Source of the DNA: an uncultured Lachnospiraceae bacterium
GTDB taxonomy: Bacteria; Bacillota; Clostridia; Lachnospirales; Lachnospiraceae
Length of the DNA stretch: 64,000 nt
Reading direction: 5' to 3'
Assembly (NCBI GenBank): GCA_900319245.1
Contig: ONNQ01000005.1
Span: forward strand, 1 to 64,000
The notes under the pieces: generated by a model
What the model saw: only the letters and a program-made list of their open reading frames with translations
Told to the model about the DNA's origin: nothing
The model's database searches: none
Shown here: one piece after another, positions 42,359 through 50,989 of the stretch
Numbering within the stretch: the stretch's first letter is position 1
How the letters are laid out: every line of letters starts with the position of its first letter
Translations under genes and position numbers: made by a program

Positions 42359-44024
42359 GGAATTGTTACTTTTTTCTCCACACGAGAAAAAAGCCAAAAG
42401 AATTACATTCGAAAATGGGATCAATGTCATCACTTCAAATCAGGAGGATGGCACTGACAGGGGTAAGTCTGTAGTAATGAGGAGCTTATATCATGCACTT
42501 GGGGCAGAGAGCTTTTTCGAGACGAAGTGGGACACCAAGAGCAAAATATATGTGCTCCATTTAGGCATTGATGAAAAAGAATATTACATATATCGCTCGG
42601 CTGATTTATACAAGTTCTTTGACGAAGAAAAGAACCTGCTATTTGTGTCTACCCATAGTCATGAGTTGGCGGAACAGCTGAAAAAATATACTGGGTTCGC
42701 TGTCATGCTTCCGGAAAGAAATAGCAAAAGATTAGAGATTACTCCGCCTGTGTACAATTATCTTCCATTTTTCTTGGATCAAGATCACTATGACGGCAGC
42801 AAATACGCTTCATTTAGAAATTTGCAGCAGTATGTTAACTATAAGGACTCTGTGCTCTTCTATCATCTTGGCATCTATGACGAAGCGTACTTTGAACTTG
42901 TAAGAGCAAAGGAAGCTTTGACGGATCAATATAACGGTCATAAGTCGCGGCTTGATATGCTACATGCTATGCAATCAGATATAGAAGCGCGGATAGGTGC
43001 AGGTGCCTGCTCATCCGACATTGATGCTTTAAGAAAAGATGTAGAGCTATATCGAAAAGAATATGTGGCTGTTTTGTCAAAGCTCAATAAGTGCAAGGCA
43101 AAACTGGTTGAGCTTAGAAACAATCTCTATGAATACGAAACCTTGCTCCATGAGATGAGTTCGTTGTCGTCAAAAAACGAAAAGGAGATCAGCCAGCTTA
43201 ATGAACATATTTGCCCGGAATGTGGATCAGTATTGAGAGAAACCACGTCTTTACGAAGCAAGCGTTATAACCTCGCAGAAGACATTGTTATTGTAAAAAA
43301 CGAGTTGCAAGTGGCCATCCAAAATGCTACTGGTGAAATTGAGAAGGAAGAGGCAAAATATCAAAAATTACTGGAACAGCTGTCTGCGTATGAGGAGAAG
43401 CTAAAGCTGAATACGAAGCAAGCGAATGATGTAATTCGGTATAAGGGACTCTGTGAAATTCGTGAAGGTATCGTCTCGGAGCGATATGATGTGCTTGAGT
43501 ATATTGATGAGGAAGAGTTAAAGTTAAAAGAGCTAGCAAAAGAATTTAAAAAATACAGTGAGAAAAAGAAGCGCATTGAAGAAAAGTACTACGAGTTGCT
43601 CGTCACCTATAGAACTAAATTCGGATTGAATGAAATAGAGCCGGAAAAATTCAAAAAGCTTACAAATAACTTCACTGCGAGCGGGAGTAATAAAAACATA
43701 GCTACAGTGATCTGGTATCTTGCTATTCTCAATCTTAGAAGAGAGTTTAATCCAGATGCCATTGAATTTCCCGTCGTTTTTGACAGCCCGAACAATGTCG
43801 AAACCGATAATGTGAAGAAACACGCTTTGCTTCAGTATATTTTGGATAATGCGACGGATTCACAGCTCATATTGTCCAGTATTGGCTTCAGTGCTTCTGA
43901 GTTTTCAGGCGCAGATAGTATTAACGTCATAACTCTTGAAAATGCGAAATATTCGTTGCTGGACGAAGAGGCGTATTTTGAAAATGAGCAACTGCTTAAT
44001 GAGCTGTGTGATGCGGAAAAATAA
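42342..44024 (+). CDS. SMC/Rad50-like ATPase with zinc hook (LmuB-like)
   Basis: 560 residues from the ATG at 42342 (GGAG upstream; other in-frame starts at 42321-42336). N-terminal P-loop INVITSNQEDGTDRGKSVVM (the first Gly of the Walker A is replaced), a long coiled coil (about 190-420) interrupted by the hook HICPECGSVL, and a C-terminal FPVVFDSPNNVETD Walker B/D-loop. A single CxxC hook and short coils fit LmuB/ABC-3C ATPases rather than chromosomal SMC. It pairs with the overlapping DUF4297 nuclease gene. Confidence 0.85.
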   Translation: MKMAFKELLLFSPHEKKAKRITFENGINVITSNQEDGTDRGKSVVMRSLYHALGAESFFETKWDTKSKIYVLHLGIDEKEYYIYRSADLYKFFDEEKNLLFVSTHSHELAEQLKKYTGFAVMLPERNSKRLEITPPVYNYLPFFLDQDHYDGSKYASFRNLQQYVNYKDSVLFYHLGIYDEAYFELVRAKEALTDQYNGHKSRLDMLHAMQSDIEARIGAGACSSDIDALRKDVELYRKEYVAVLSKLNKCKAKLVELRNNLYEYETLLHEMSSLSSKNEKEISQLNEHICPECGSVLRETTSLRSKRYNLAEDIVIVKNELQVAIQNATGEIEKEEAKYQKLLEQLSAYEEKLKLNTKQANDVIRYKGLCEIREGIVSERYDVLEYIDEEELKLKELAKEFKKYSEKKKRIEEKYYELLVTYRTKFGLNEIEPEKFKKLTNNFTASGSNKNIATVIWYLAILNLRREFNPDAIEFPVVFDSPNNVETDNVKKHALLQYILDNATDSQLILSSIGFSASEFSGADSINVITLENAKYSLLDEEAYFENEQLLNELCDAEK

Positions 44025-44027
44025 TTG

Positions 44028-44264
44028 ATGGTTGGAAAGTATAGAGTCATAACACAGTGCAGCAGCACCCGCTTCAAAGATGAGTTCATGGAGGTGCAAA
44101 AGTGGCTAACACTGGAAGGAAACATTGTAATCAATGGTGGCCTCATCGGCCATTCCGGTGATAACGAAGTTTGGGAAAACATGGACGAGGGCACTCTGAC
44201 GAAAACAAAAGAGATGCTGGACGACATGCACAAGCGCAAGATTGACATAGCAGATGCAGAATAA
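44028..44264 (+). pseudogene. Truncated copy of the deoxyribosyltransferase-like gene
   Basis: 78 residues that align along their length with the first ~75 residues of the gene at 49877-50209 (GKYRVITQCSSTRFKDEF against GKYKVITLCGSTRFKDAF; KEMLDDMHKRKID shared). It stops at ADAE where the other continues ADEIFVINVGGYIG, losing the C-terminal active-site part. The LCGS motif has also become QCSS. It starts 3 bp after the SMC gene, as though a module had been inserted into or beside it. Confidence 0.7.
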
Positions 44265-44373
44265 TACAGGTAAACTATTTGTGGCGTAAACTAATCTTCA
44301 CCATGAATGTTTAAATGATATGAATCTACAATGAGAAATAATAACGATGTGATGGTAATTAGAATAATCAAAT

Positions 44374-46908
44374 GTGAGGCCCAATTTGATTACAAAAACT
44401 TCAGTTAATCATTCTCCAGAACTTCCATACCTTCACTCCCTCGGCTTTACCCTTGTGGAGGACTATTATTATGACTCATCACGCCACTCAGTCGTAATGA
44501 AGAAAGACAGCACATGCGTCATTGTCGACTACGATCTCTGTGTTAATAACAATGACGCTGTGTTTGATTACTCCAAATATTGCGAGATGCAGAATGCATT
44601 AATGGCCTCCTCGGGGAGGCTTTTTCGATTTTATGCAACGGAAGAGGAAGATCTGTGTGAGACGATTAATAACTGGCTTAATATGCAGCCGGACGACATT
44701 GAGATTACGGACAAGGGCGGCATATTCGATAAGGTACATGTAGACAATACGCCTCTTGAAAAGACGTTTGAGGATTTGTTTATAGAGACCTATGGAAATG
44801 ACGCACTTGGTTTCCTGCAGAAAGAGTATTCACTGTCACTTAGAAATGGTAGAAATGCATTTGTAGATTATGTGGTCGAGACCAGCACGGGGTCTTATGC
44901 GATTGAGGAAAACGGTGTCCATTATCATCACCCGCAACTGATCGGGCTTTATGCGTATAAACGCCAGTTAGAGAAGCAGAATACTCTGAGCCTGATGGGC
45001 TTCAAGACATTTAGGTTTTCGTTTGAGAATCTTCGTTTCAAGGACCAGGCGATTGATAGCATCAGGACCTATCTGGGACCGAAAAATGCATTTCGGAATG
45101 CACACTTTATTAGGGGAACGCGGCCGTTTGCGTTATACACGCATCAGAAGACTTTTCTTCAAGAAATGCGCGATGCACGGAAGCGAGGAGTTAATACATC
45201 CTTGGTTGTAGAACCCACTGGAACCGGGAAATCGCAGATTGCAATTGAAGACATTTATCAGCTTTACAAGGAGGGGCAGATTGCGCGTGTCCTTGTAATG
45301 GTTCCTTCCACCAAGATTAGAGAGGACTGGGAGAAAAGGCTTAATCCTTTCAGTGATAAGCTCGATATCACGATTGAGCTATACAATCGATCCTATTTGA
45401 GAAGAAACAATACGCCGGAGGACTATTTTGACTATTTGCTGTTTGATGAAGCGCAGCATGCGCAGGCAGCAAACTGTGCCAAAACACTGCAATACTTCAC
45501 ACCCAAATATCTGGTCGGGCTGACTGCCACCCCGGATCGACTGGACCAAAAGAAGCTGGAAGATATATTCGGCCACTACAAAACGAACCTGACTTTGCGG
45601 GAAGCTATCGATAAGGATGTGATCACAAACATCCGCTGTTATCGGCTGCTTTCCAATGTGGATCTATCCGCAGTCCGTTATAATGGAAAGGACTATAACT
45701 ATGCGGATCTCGAGAAGACGCTGGTCGTTGAGTCGCGGAATGAGTTGATTGTCCGGACATTGAAGAAGTACTTCTATCCGAGAGAAGGATTCTTTAAACA
45801 GGGAATCGTATTCTGTGTAAATGTCAGTCATGCGAAGAAACTGGAAAGAATGATGACGGCAGCAGGCTTTGCGGCACGTGCAGTATATGGCGGGAATAAG
45901 CATAACGATGAAATCTTTGAACAGTACGAGGCGAAAAAGATCCAATTTCTGCTTTCATGCCAGCTGATTTCTGAAGGATGGGATTCACCTCAGACAGAAG
46001 TGGTTGTAATGGCAAGACCGACGTTGTCCAAAGTCTTGTATACGCAGCAGATGGGAAGAGGTGTGCGGAAATATCCCGGGAAAGAGTGCCTATATGTCAT
46101 CGATGTTGTCGACAATTATGAAGGCAAGATGACCCCTATGTGCTTTAATGCCATTATAGGAATTCCACAGTATTCTGATTTCATGGGTGTGAAGAATAAT
46201 GAGCAGGATTATCTGAGTATTCTGGGCCTTCATGAGTCAGAGATAGCGATGCAGGAAATCGATATTTTCACATTTGAAGAAAAGTACAAGGACTATCTGT
46301 CTCCGGAGCAGGCGGCAAGAGAGCTGTTCATTGGTACAGCTACTCTCATGAACTGGTATCGTAAGGACAAAGAGATCAGCTCCCTTCAGCTGCCGATTGG
46401 ATCGAGAATGGTGCCTTATTTCTCGCCTTCAGATATTGAAACCATCAGGACATCCCATAACCTCGGGCATCATGACGATTCCACAATATTACATGATTTT
46501 GAATCATTTATTGACGAAAATACATTAACTTTTTCGTTTAAGCTAATTTTCATGCTCAGTATGCTACGTCTGGCTGATAAAGAAGGAGAAGTCAATATTG
46601 ATTCGCTGATTGAGGAGTACCGGCGATTCTACATCAAGCGCCTTGAGCGGGGACTACCGGTCGACCGTCCGAACTGTGCGTATAACCGTGAGTTTCTGGA
46701 TGACCTGGTCAAGGTCAAGCGGTCCATCCTGTCGAACCCATTTGAAAAGTTCGAGCGTAAGAGGTTTGTGTATTACTCCAAGGACCTGAATATACTGTCG
46801 TTCCATCCAGCGCTGTGGGAGCAGATGACGCAGGAGACGAAGGATGGGATAAGGGATAAGGAGAGGGAGTTCCTTAAGGCGTATTATGAGAAGTTGGGGG
46901 GATTGTGA
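44374..46908 (+). CDS. Nuclease-helicase fusion (PD-(D/E)xK + DEAD/DEAH helicase)
   Basis: 844 residues from a GTG (a TTG at 44386 has a better placed GAGG). Residues about 130-235 carry a DUF559/Vsr-like nuclease: FVDYVVETSTGSYAIEENG, HYHHPQ, then GFKTFRFSFENL. The helicase follows: Walker A VVEPTGTGKSQIA (about 280), DEAQH box in FDEAQHAQAA, motif III GLTATPDR, and motif VI QQMGRGVRKYPG. The C-terminus (about 600-844) is helical and unassigned. SF2 helicase plus nuclease in one chain within a defence island suggests DNA-targeting defence; the system type is not recognised. Confidence 0.85.
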   Translation: MRPNLITKTSVNHSPELPYLHSLGFTLVEDYYYDSSRHSVVMKKDSTCVIVDYDLCVNNNDAVFDYSKYCEMQNALMASSGRLFRFYATEEEDLCETINNWLNMQPDDIEITDKGGIFDKVHVDNTPLEKTFEDLFIETYGNDALGFLQKEYSLSLRNGRNAFVDYVVETSTGSYAIEENGVHYHHPQLIGLYAYKRQLEKQNTLSLMGFKTFRFSFENLRFKDQAIDSIRTYLGPKNAFRNAHFIRGTRPFALYTHQKTFLQEMRDARKRGVNTSLVVEPTGTGKSQIAIEDIYQLYKEGQIARVLVMVPSTKIREDWEKRLNPFSDKLDITIELYNRSYLRRNNTPEDYFDYLLFDEAQHAQAANCAKTLQYFTPKYLVGLTATPDRLDQKKLEDIFGHYKTNLTLREAIDKDVITNIRCYRLLSNVDLSAVRYNGKDYNYADLEKTLVVESRNELIVRTLKKYFYPREGFFKQGIVFCVNVSHAKKLERMMTAAGFAARAVYGGNKHNDEIFEQYEAKKIQFLLSCQLISEGWDSPQTEVVVMARPTLSKVLYTQQMGRGVRKYPGKECLYVIDVVDNYEGKMTPMCFNAIIGIPQYSDFMGVKNNEQDYLSILGLHESEIAMQEIDIFTFEEKYKDYLSPEQAARELFIGTATLMNWYRKDKEISSLQLPIGSRMVPYFSPSDIETIRTSHNLGHHDDSTILHDFESFIDENTLTFSFKLIFMLSMLRLADKEGEVNIDSLIEEYRRFYIKRLERGLPVDRPNCAYNREFLDDLVKVKRSILSNPFEKFERKRFVYYSKDLNILSFHPALWEQMTQETKDGIRDKEREFLKAYYEKLGGL

Positions 46909-47086
46909 GGAACGATGAATTGAATCTATAGATTCGAAATTTGGTTTAATTATTACGCTCTGTATTTGAAGCGTAGACATGAGATATATACTTTTCATTG
47001 GCAATATTTCATATAATTAGTTGTTTGAAATGGAATCACTTTAAAACAAATTATGAATTATTATTAATTGGAGGATAAGAACATAT

Positions 47087-48043
47087 ATGCAAGATATGAC
47101 CCTAAAGCATACGAGGGAAATAGATATATTTTATAAAGAGCACAGAAAGCAGTGTACCAATTGCGGAAAAGCGTTTTCGGATGGAGATACTGTACATCTA
47201 GGTTATTCAAAAGAAAGAGAGTATGCTGTTCTTTGTGATAATTGTTCATCTTTGTTAGATGAAACTGTAGTTAGATATTATTGGAAAGATCTTGAATACG
47301 ATGAACCTTTACCAAAGGATGTCTTATGGAGATATATGGATTTATCAAAATTCATTTCATTGATGAGTCGAAAAGAATTGTATTTTGCAGCTGCTGATAC
47401 ATTTGAGGATATATTTGAAGGGGCAAAAGGATTAGCAATAGCAAAAGATCAATGGGATTATTTTTATCATGGTTTTTATGAAAACGCAATTAAAACAGCG
47501 CCAGGAGTGGAAAAGAGTAAACTAACAGAAGACTATATTAACTCTAATGCTGATAGATTGTTAACTGAAATGACTAAAATCGGTGAAAAAGAAAGATCGT
47601 ATACGTATATAAATTGCTGGCACTGCAATTCATACGAATCAGAAGCTATGTGGAAGTTATATTCAAAAGATATCACTAATGCTATTGCTATAAAAACGAC
47701 GGCTGAACATTTGTATGAATCGTTGGGCAAGAATCCAAGCATAGATATAGGAAGAGTAAAATATATTGATTTTAATAAAAGGTTTGCCCCTATAAACGGG
47801 GCATATTGGTATAAGAGAAAAGCATTTGAGTATGAAAATGAAGTGAGAGCAATAATTGTAGATCATAGTAAAACAAAGAGAGGCATATATGTATCTGTAG
47901 ACTTAGATAAACTGATAGATGATATATACGTTTCTCCTTATGCCCCAGAGTGGTTTTTTGATGTAGTAAAGAGTGTATCAAGCAAATATAGCATTAATTC
48001 AACTATTTCTTATTCTCAGATTAAGGCAGAACCATTTTATTGA
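47087..48043 (+). CDS. DUF2971 protein with N-terminal zinc finger
   Basis: 318 residues, clearly AT-rich DNA compared with the BREX genes. N-terminal zinc finger QCTNCGKAF...LCDNCSSL (about 22-55); the rest is DUF2971: LWRYMDLSKFISLMSRKELYF, DTFEDIFEGAK, NCWHCNSYESEAMWKLYS and VKYIDFNKRF. DUF2971 proteins are frequent in defence islands but their activity is unknown. GGAGG lies 12 bases before the ATG. The gap 46909-47086 is AT-rich without features. Confidence 0.85.
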   Translation: MQDMTLKHTREIDIFYKEHRKQCTNCGKAFSDGDTVHLGYSKEREYAVLCDNCSSLLDETVVRYYWKDLEYDEPLPKDVLWRYMDLSKFISLMSRKELYFAAADTFEDIFEGAKGLAIAKDQWDYFYHGFYENAIKTAPGVEKSKLTEDYINSNADRLLTEMTKIGEKERSYTYINCWHCNSYESEAMWKLYSKDITNAIAIKTTAEHLYESLGKNPSIDIGRVKYIDFNKRFAPINGAYWYKRKAFEYENEVRAIIVDHSKTKRGIYVSVDLDKLIDDIYVSPYAPEWFFDVVKSVSSKYSINSTISYSQIKAEPFY

Positions 48044-48137
48044 TATGCTATAGAATGAATCATGAAAGAATAGAATAAGAGTTTAAAAGGTGTATTGCAT
48101 TCGTTATGACTAATATACACAGATGTTTTTCTACTAT

Positions 48138-48281
48138 ATGAATTCTGAAAAAGGTACTTCACTGATCAAAGTTTTTGATGAGAAGTTTCCAGATGTGGGA
48201 ATATTGAAAGTAAAGAAGAGGGATTTTATAATCTGGCAAGACAGGACTAAGAAGGAAAAGCATAATGACAAAGATGACTGA
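48138..48281 (+). CDS. Short hypothetical ORF or gene remnant
   Basis: 47 codons (NSEKGTSLIKVFDEKFPDVG, then LKVKKRDFIIWQDR) without a clear ribosome site. The composition is protein-like, and the end overlaps the next gene by 17 bp in another frame. Probably the tail of a lost gene. Confidence 0.3.
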   Translation: MNSEKGTSLIKVFDEKFPDVGILKVKKRDFIIWQDRTKKEKHNDKDD

Positions 48282-49035
48282 AATTCGGAAATCGGAGCAA
48301 CTTGAACAGTTATTCCTTGAATGGTCGAATGCTCAGGAAAATGAACCGGATACTGTATGGAGAATTACGAATGGTGGAAATGCCAATATCACTAAGGAGC
48401 ATTTTCGAAGGGACGGTATTATCGACGATGAAACCTATGATAAAGAAAGAGTGAAAGTGCTCTTTATTTCGGCAGAGGCGAATGATAATGAATACAGTGC
48501 ACTGACAAATCCTCATCCTAATAGTGTAAATGACTATCGGGAATATCATCTTACTGGGAATGAAACATGGAAAGGTAGGATGAGAGAGCGCCTGGCTGAG
48601 ATGTACAAGGTCATAAGTGATATTGACCGCAATTCTATGTCTAATCCAGAAGCAGCAATTCATTTTGCAATTATGGATATTAATAAGCGTGGCGGCGGCC
48701 CAGACATCAAGAATGGAAAACATATTGAAGCATATTGTAGATACTATGCTAGTTTTATTCGAAAAGAAATAGAGATTATTGAGCCTGATATAATAGCAAT
48801 AATTGGAACAAATCTTTATAACATGAATCTTCACTGCAGATTCCTCGGAGCTTTCTCAAAGAATGGAAAATGCTGGTTTGAACTGAGCGGCAAGAAGGTG
48901 CCAATTCTTAGCCTTTGGCAGACTTCGTATTATCAGGGGAGAAATAAGCCACTGGCAGGTTATGAAGATAATCGTATTATTGGGAAACAGGCCGCAAGAT
49001 GTGTTGAGGAATTAAAAAGATTTGGTCTGAGATAA
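48265..49035 (+). CDS. Uracil-DNA glycosylase-like protein (tentative)
   Basis: 256 residues; AGGAAAAG before the ATG. VKVLFISAEANDNEYS (about 60), a loop with NPHPNS, AIMDINKRGGG and EPDIIAIIGTNLYNM follow the order of motifs in UDG-superfamily proteins, but the catalytic residues cannot be assigned safely. It lies between the DUF2971 gene and chromosomal-looking genes. It may be a DNA repair or defence factor. Confidence 0.5.
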   Translation: MTKMTEIRKSEQLEQLFLEWSNAQENEPDTVWRITNGGNANITKEHFRRDGIIDDETYDKERVKVLFISAEANDNEYSALTNPHPNSVNDYREYHLTGNETWKGRMRERLAEMYKVISDIDRNSMSNPEAAIHFAIMDINKRGGGPDIKNGKHIEAYCRYYASFIRKEIEIIEPDIIAIIGTNLYNMNLHCRFLGAFSKNGKCWFELSGKKVPILSLWQTSYYQGRNKPLAGYEDNRIIGKQAARCVEELKRFGLR

Positions 49036-49052
49036 TTAATAGGAGAAATACC

Positions 49053-49325
49053 ATGTCCACCTCCGAAATCAAAATCTACACAACCTTTGACTCCTTCGAC
49101 GCCGATCAGGTAATCGCGACGCTGGAGTACTATGATATCCCGTCCGTGAAGCGGATCAGGGGATCCGGCCAGTATATAGGGATTCTCATGGGGCATATGA
49201 CGACGCATGAGATCGATGTTTACGTGGCGGAGGAGGCCGTGGACAGGGCGGTCGATGTTTTGACAGAGACGGGGTTTCTGCAGGAGATGTCGGAGGACGG
49301 GCAGGATCTGAGTGAGAAGAGCTGA
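49053..49325 (+). CDS. DUF2007-type small signalling-like protein
   Basis: 90 residues. EIKIYTTFDSFDADQVIATLEYYDIPSV and the C-terminal YVAEEAVDRAVDVL are the ferredoxin-like layout of DUF2007 (putative signal-transducing) proteins. AGGAG precedes the ATG. Its DNA is GC-richer than the defence genes to the left, so the native chromosome probably resumes here. Confidence 0.75.
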   Translation: MSTSEIKIYTTFDSFDADQVIATLEYYDIPSVKRIRGSGQYIGILMGHMTTHEIDVYVAEEAVDRAVDVLTETGFLQEMSEDGQDLSEKS

Positions 49326-49385
49326 GTATGTCCGAGGGCTGGCAGGAGCCTGGAGATAAGAGTTGAGATGAGGTGAGGCGGTAGT

Positions 49386-49874
49386 ATGGTGCGCTGGCTG
49401 AAGCTGTTTGGTGATCAGTATTTTGGCTTCTGGGTATTGGGGCTTGTGCTGTTCGCGATTCAGGAGATTCCGTATATGGTGATGCCTCTTGTGAAGATGG
49501 AGGCGAATCCGATCATGAATATGGTGGAGACGTCGGCGGCGCTGGATGCGTGCGAGAAGGTGCTCGGATCGCTGTGCATTGCGCTGATGATCTTTGTTGT
49601 GCATAGGGACGCCGTCTTGTTCTCAATCTCGGAGGGCAGGGAGAGATTGTACTTCGTATTGGCGATGATCATCCTGCTCACTAACTTCGTGGGATGGGGC
49701 CTGTATTTCACAGGGTATCAGAGCGTTTTCGTGATGATGTTCTTTATAGTGCTGATGCCGCCGCTGTACTATGTGGCGATCGGGCTTTGGAGGCGGAATG
49801 TGCTGCTTGCGGTTGTCGGAGTTGTGTTCCTGGCAGTGCATTTCTTGCATGTGTATGGGAACTTGAGGGGATAG
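49386..49874 (+). CDS. Integral membrane protein, unknown
   Basis: 162 residues, four or five membrane helices (about 13-35, 55-75, 88-108, 115-135, 140-158). Family not recognised. It starts 61 bp after the DUF2007 gene and stops 2 bp before the deoxyribosyltransferase-like gene, so these form one operon. Confidence 0.7.
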   Translation: MVRWLKLFGDQYFGFWVLGLVLFAIQEIPYMVMPLVKMEANPIMNMVETSAALDACEKVLGSLCIALMIFVVHRDAVLFSISEGRERLYFVLAMIILLTNFVGWGLYFTGYQSVFVMMFFIVLMPPLYYVAIGLWRRNVLLAVVGVVFLAVHFLHVYGNLRG

Positions 49875-49876
49875 AA

Positions 49877-50209
49877 ATGGTCGGGAAATACAAGGTCATC
49901 ACGCTGTGCGGGAGCACGCGGTTTAAGGACGCTTTTTTGGCAGAGCAGAAGCGGCTGACGCTGGAAGGGAATATCGTGATCAGCGTTGGGCTCTTTGGCC
50001 ACTCCGGAGACAACGAGGTCTGGGAGGGGATGTCGGAGGACACCCTGACCAGGACCAAGGAGATGCTGGATGATATGCACAAGCGGAAGATCGATATGGC
50101 GGATGAGATATTCGTGATCAATGTCGGCGGGTATATCGGGTCCAGTACGCGGTCGGAGATTGAGTATGCGGAGGCGATGGGGAAGACGGTCAGATATTTG
50201 GAAGCGTAG
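49877..50209 (+). CDS. Nucleoside 2-deoxyribosyltransferase-like protein
   Basis: 110 residues from the ATG at 49877 (GAGGGG upstream). KVITLCGSTRFKDAF at the start and DEIFVINVGGYIGSSTRSEIEYA near the end are the conserved nucleoside-binding and catalytic-acid regions of this small Rossmann-like family. It may hydrolyse or exchange the glycosidic bond of nucleosides or nucleotides. A truncated paralogue lies at 44028; the two flank 5.6 kb of accessory genes. Confidence 0.8.
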   Translation: MVGKYKVITLCGSTRFKDAFLAEQKRLTLEGNIVISVGLFGHSGDNEVWEGMSEDTLTRTKEMLDDMHKRKIDMADEIFVINVGGYIGSSTRSEIEYAEAMGKTVRYLEA

Positions 50210-50256
50210 AGAAAAGGGCCGCTCGATCGTTCAGGCATTTCATTGGTCTTTTCTAT
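50210..50256 (+). terminator. Probable terminator
   Basis: AGAAAAG (50210-50216) pairs with CTTTTCT (50248-50254), with further inner pairing, right after the deoxyribosyltransferase-like gene. The T run is part of the stem. Confidence 0.4.
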
Positions 50257-50299
50257 TAATTCGAACAGAAAAAACCATGTGTTAAACTGGTGGTTTCCG

Positions 50300-50329
50300 T
50301 TTACAAACTTTCATTTTTGTGGATATAAT
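50300..50329 (+). promoter_or_regulatory. Promoter of the TRAP transporter operon
   Basis: TTTACA (50300-50305), 18 bases, TATAAT (50324-50329), about 145 bases before the first gene, leaving a long leader. Confidence 0.7.
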
Positions 50330-50362
50330 GCTGAAGTAAAGTGAATGACAATTTTTTGACAC

Positions 50363-50452
50363 AACAGCGGGAGAGTACATTCCAGGCCCGATTTCCGGTT
50401 CTGGCTCATGAGCCGGAGGGTCTTAACAGGAGTGACGCCTGCTGTTTTTTTT
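50363..50452 (+). promoter_or_regulatory. Structured leader with terminator-like hairpin before dctQ
   Basis: AACAGG-AGTGACG-CCTGCTGTT (50425-50446) forms a hairpin followed by eight Ts, i.e. an intrinsic terminator inside the leader. Its right arm GCTGTT can instead pair with AACAGC at 50363-50368, and a strong hairpin (GGCTC/GAGCC core near 50403-50414) lies between. This is the layout of an attenuator; no known riboswitch consensus is recognised. Confidence 0.45.
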
Positions 50453-50473
50453 ATGGAAACAGAGGAGAGAGTC

Positions 50474-50989
50474 ATGAAGCTAGTCAAATGGTTGGACAAG
50501 CATTTAGAAGAGATCCTTCTGGTAGCGCTTCTGTTTGTCATGATGATCATCATGAGCATTCAGATCCTGGCCAGATATGCACTGGGAAATTCGCTTTCCT
50601 GGTCGGAGGAGATCACCAGGTTCTGTTTTATCTGGACCGGTTTTCTCAGTATCAGCTACTGTGTTAAGAACAGTAAATCTATCAAAATAGAGCAGTTTGT
50701 AGAGTGGTTCAAAGACGACTTCGGCGGCATGGGCGTGCATGTGCTCCGTCTGGTCAGCTACACGATCGAACTGGTCTTGTTTGGTTACCTGATTCCCTTT
50801 GCCTATCACTTTGTGCGGGCTTCCTATATGGGAAAGGCAGCAAGTCCTGCTGTGGGCATTCCCATGTGGATCGTACAGTCGATCACGGTGATATCCTTTG
50901 GACTGTGTGAGATCCGTCTGCTTCAGAAACTGATCTCCAGAATCGGTATGATCCGCAGGGGTGAAAAAGAGAAAAAGGGGGAAGAGTAA
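50474..50989 (+). CDS. dctQ: TRAP transporter small membrane subunit
   Basis: 171 residues from the ATG at 50474 (GAGGAGA upstream). Four helices, with the conserved ILARYALGNSLSWSEEITRF after helix 1 and FIWTGFLSISYCVKNSKSIKIEQ, the DctQ signature. It forms the membrane complex with DctM. Immediately followed by dctM (stop and start adjoin). Confidence 0.92.
   Translation: MKLVKWLDKHLEEILLVALLFVMMIIMSIQILARYALGNSLSWSEEITRFCFIWTGFLSISYCVKNSKSIKIEQFVEWFKDDFGGMGVHVLRLVSYTIELVLFGYLIPFAYHFVRASYMGKAASPAVGIPMWIVQSITVISFGLCEIRLLQKLISRIGMIRRGEKEKKGEE

Noticed and set aside
41318-44024. Possible Wadjet or chromosomal SMC system
   Set aside because: The SMC-like protein is too short, has a CxxC hook, and no JetA/B/D-type partners are present.
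50363-50452. Leader tested by eye against glycine, THF, ZTP, guanidine and other riboswitch consensus
   Set aside because: None of the conserved blocks matched, so only a generic attenuator is reported.
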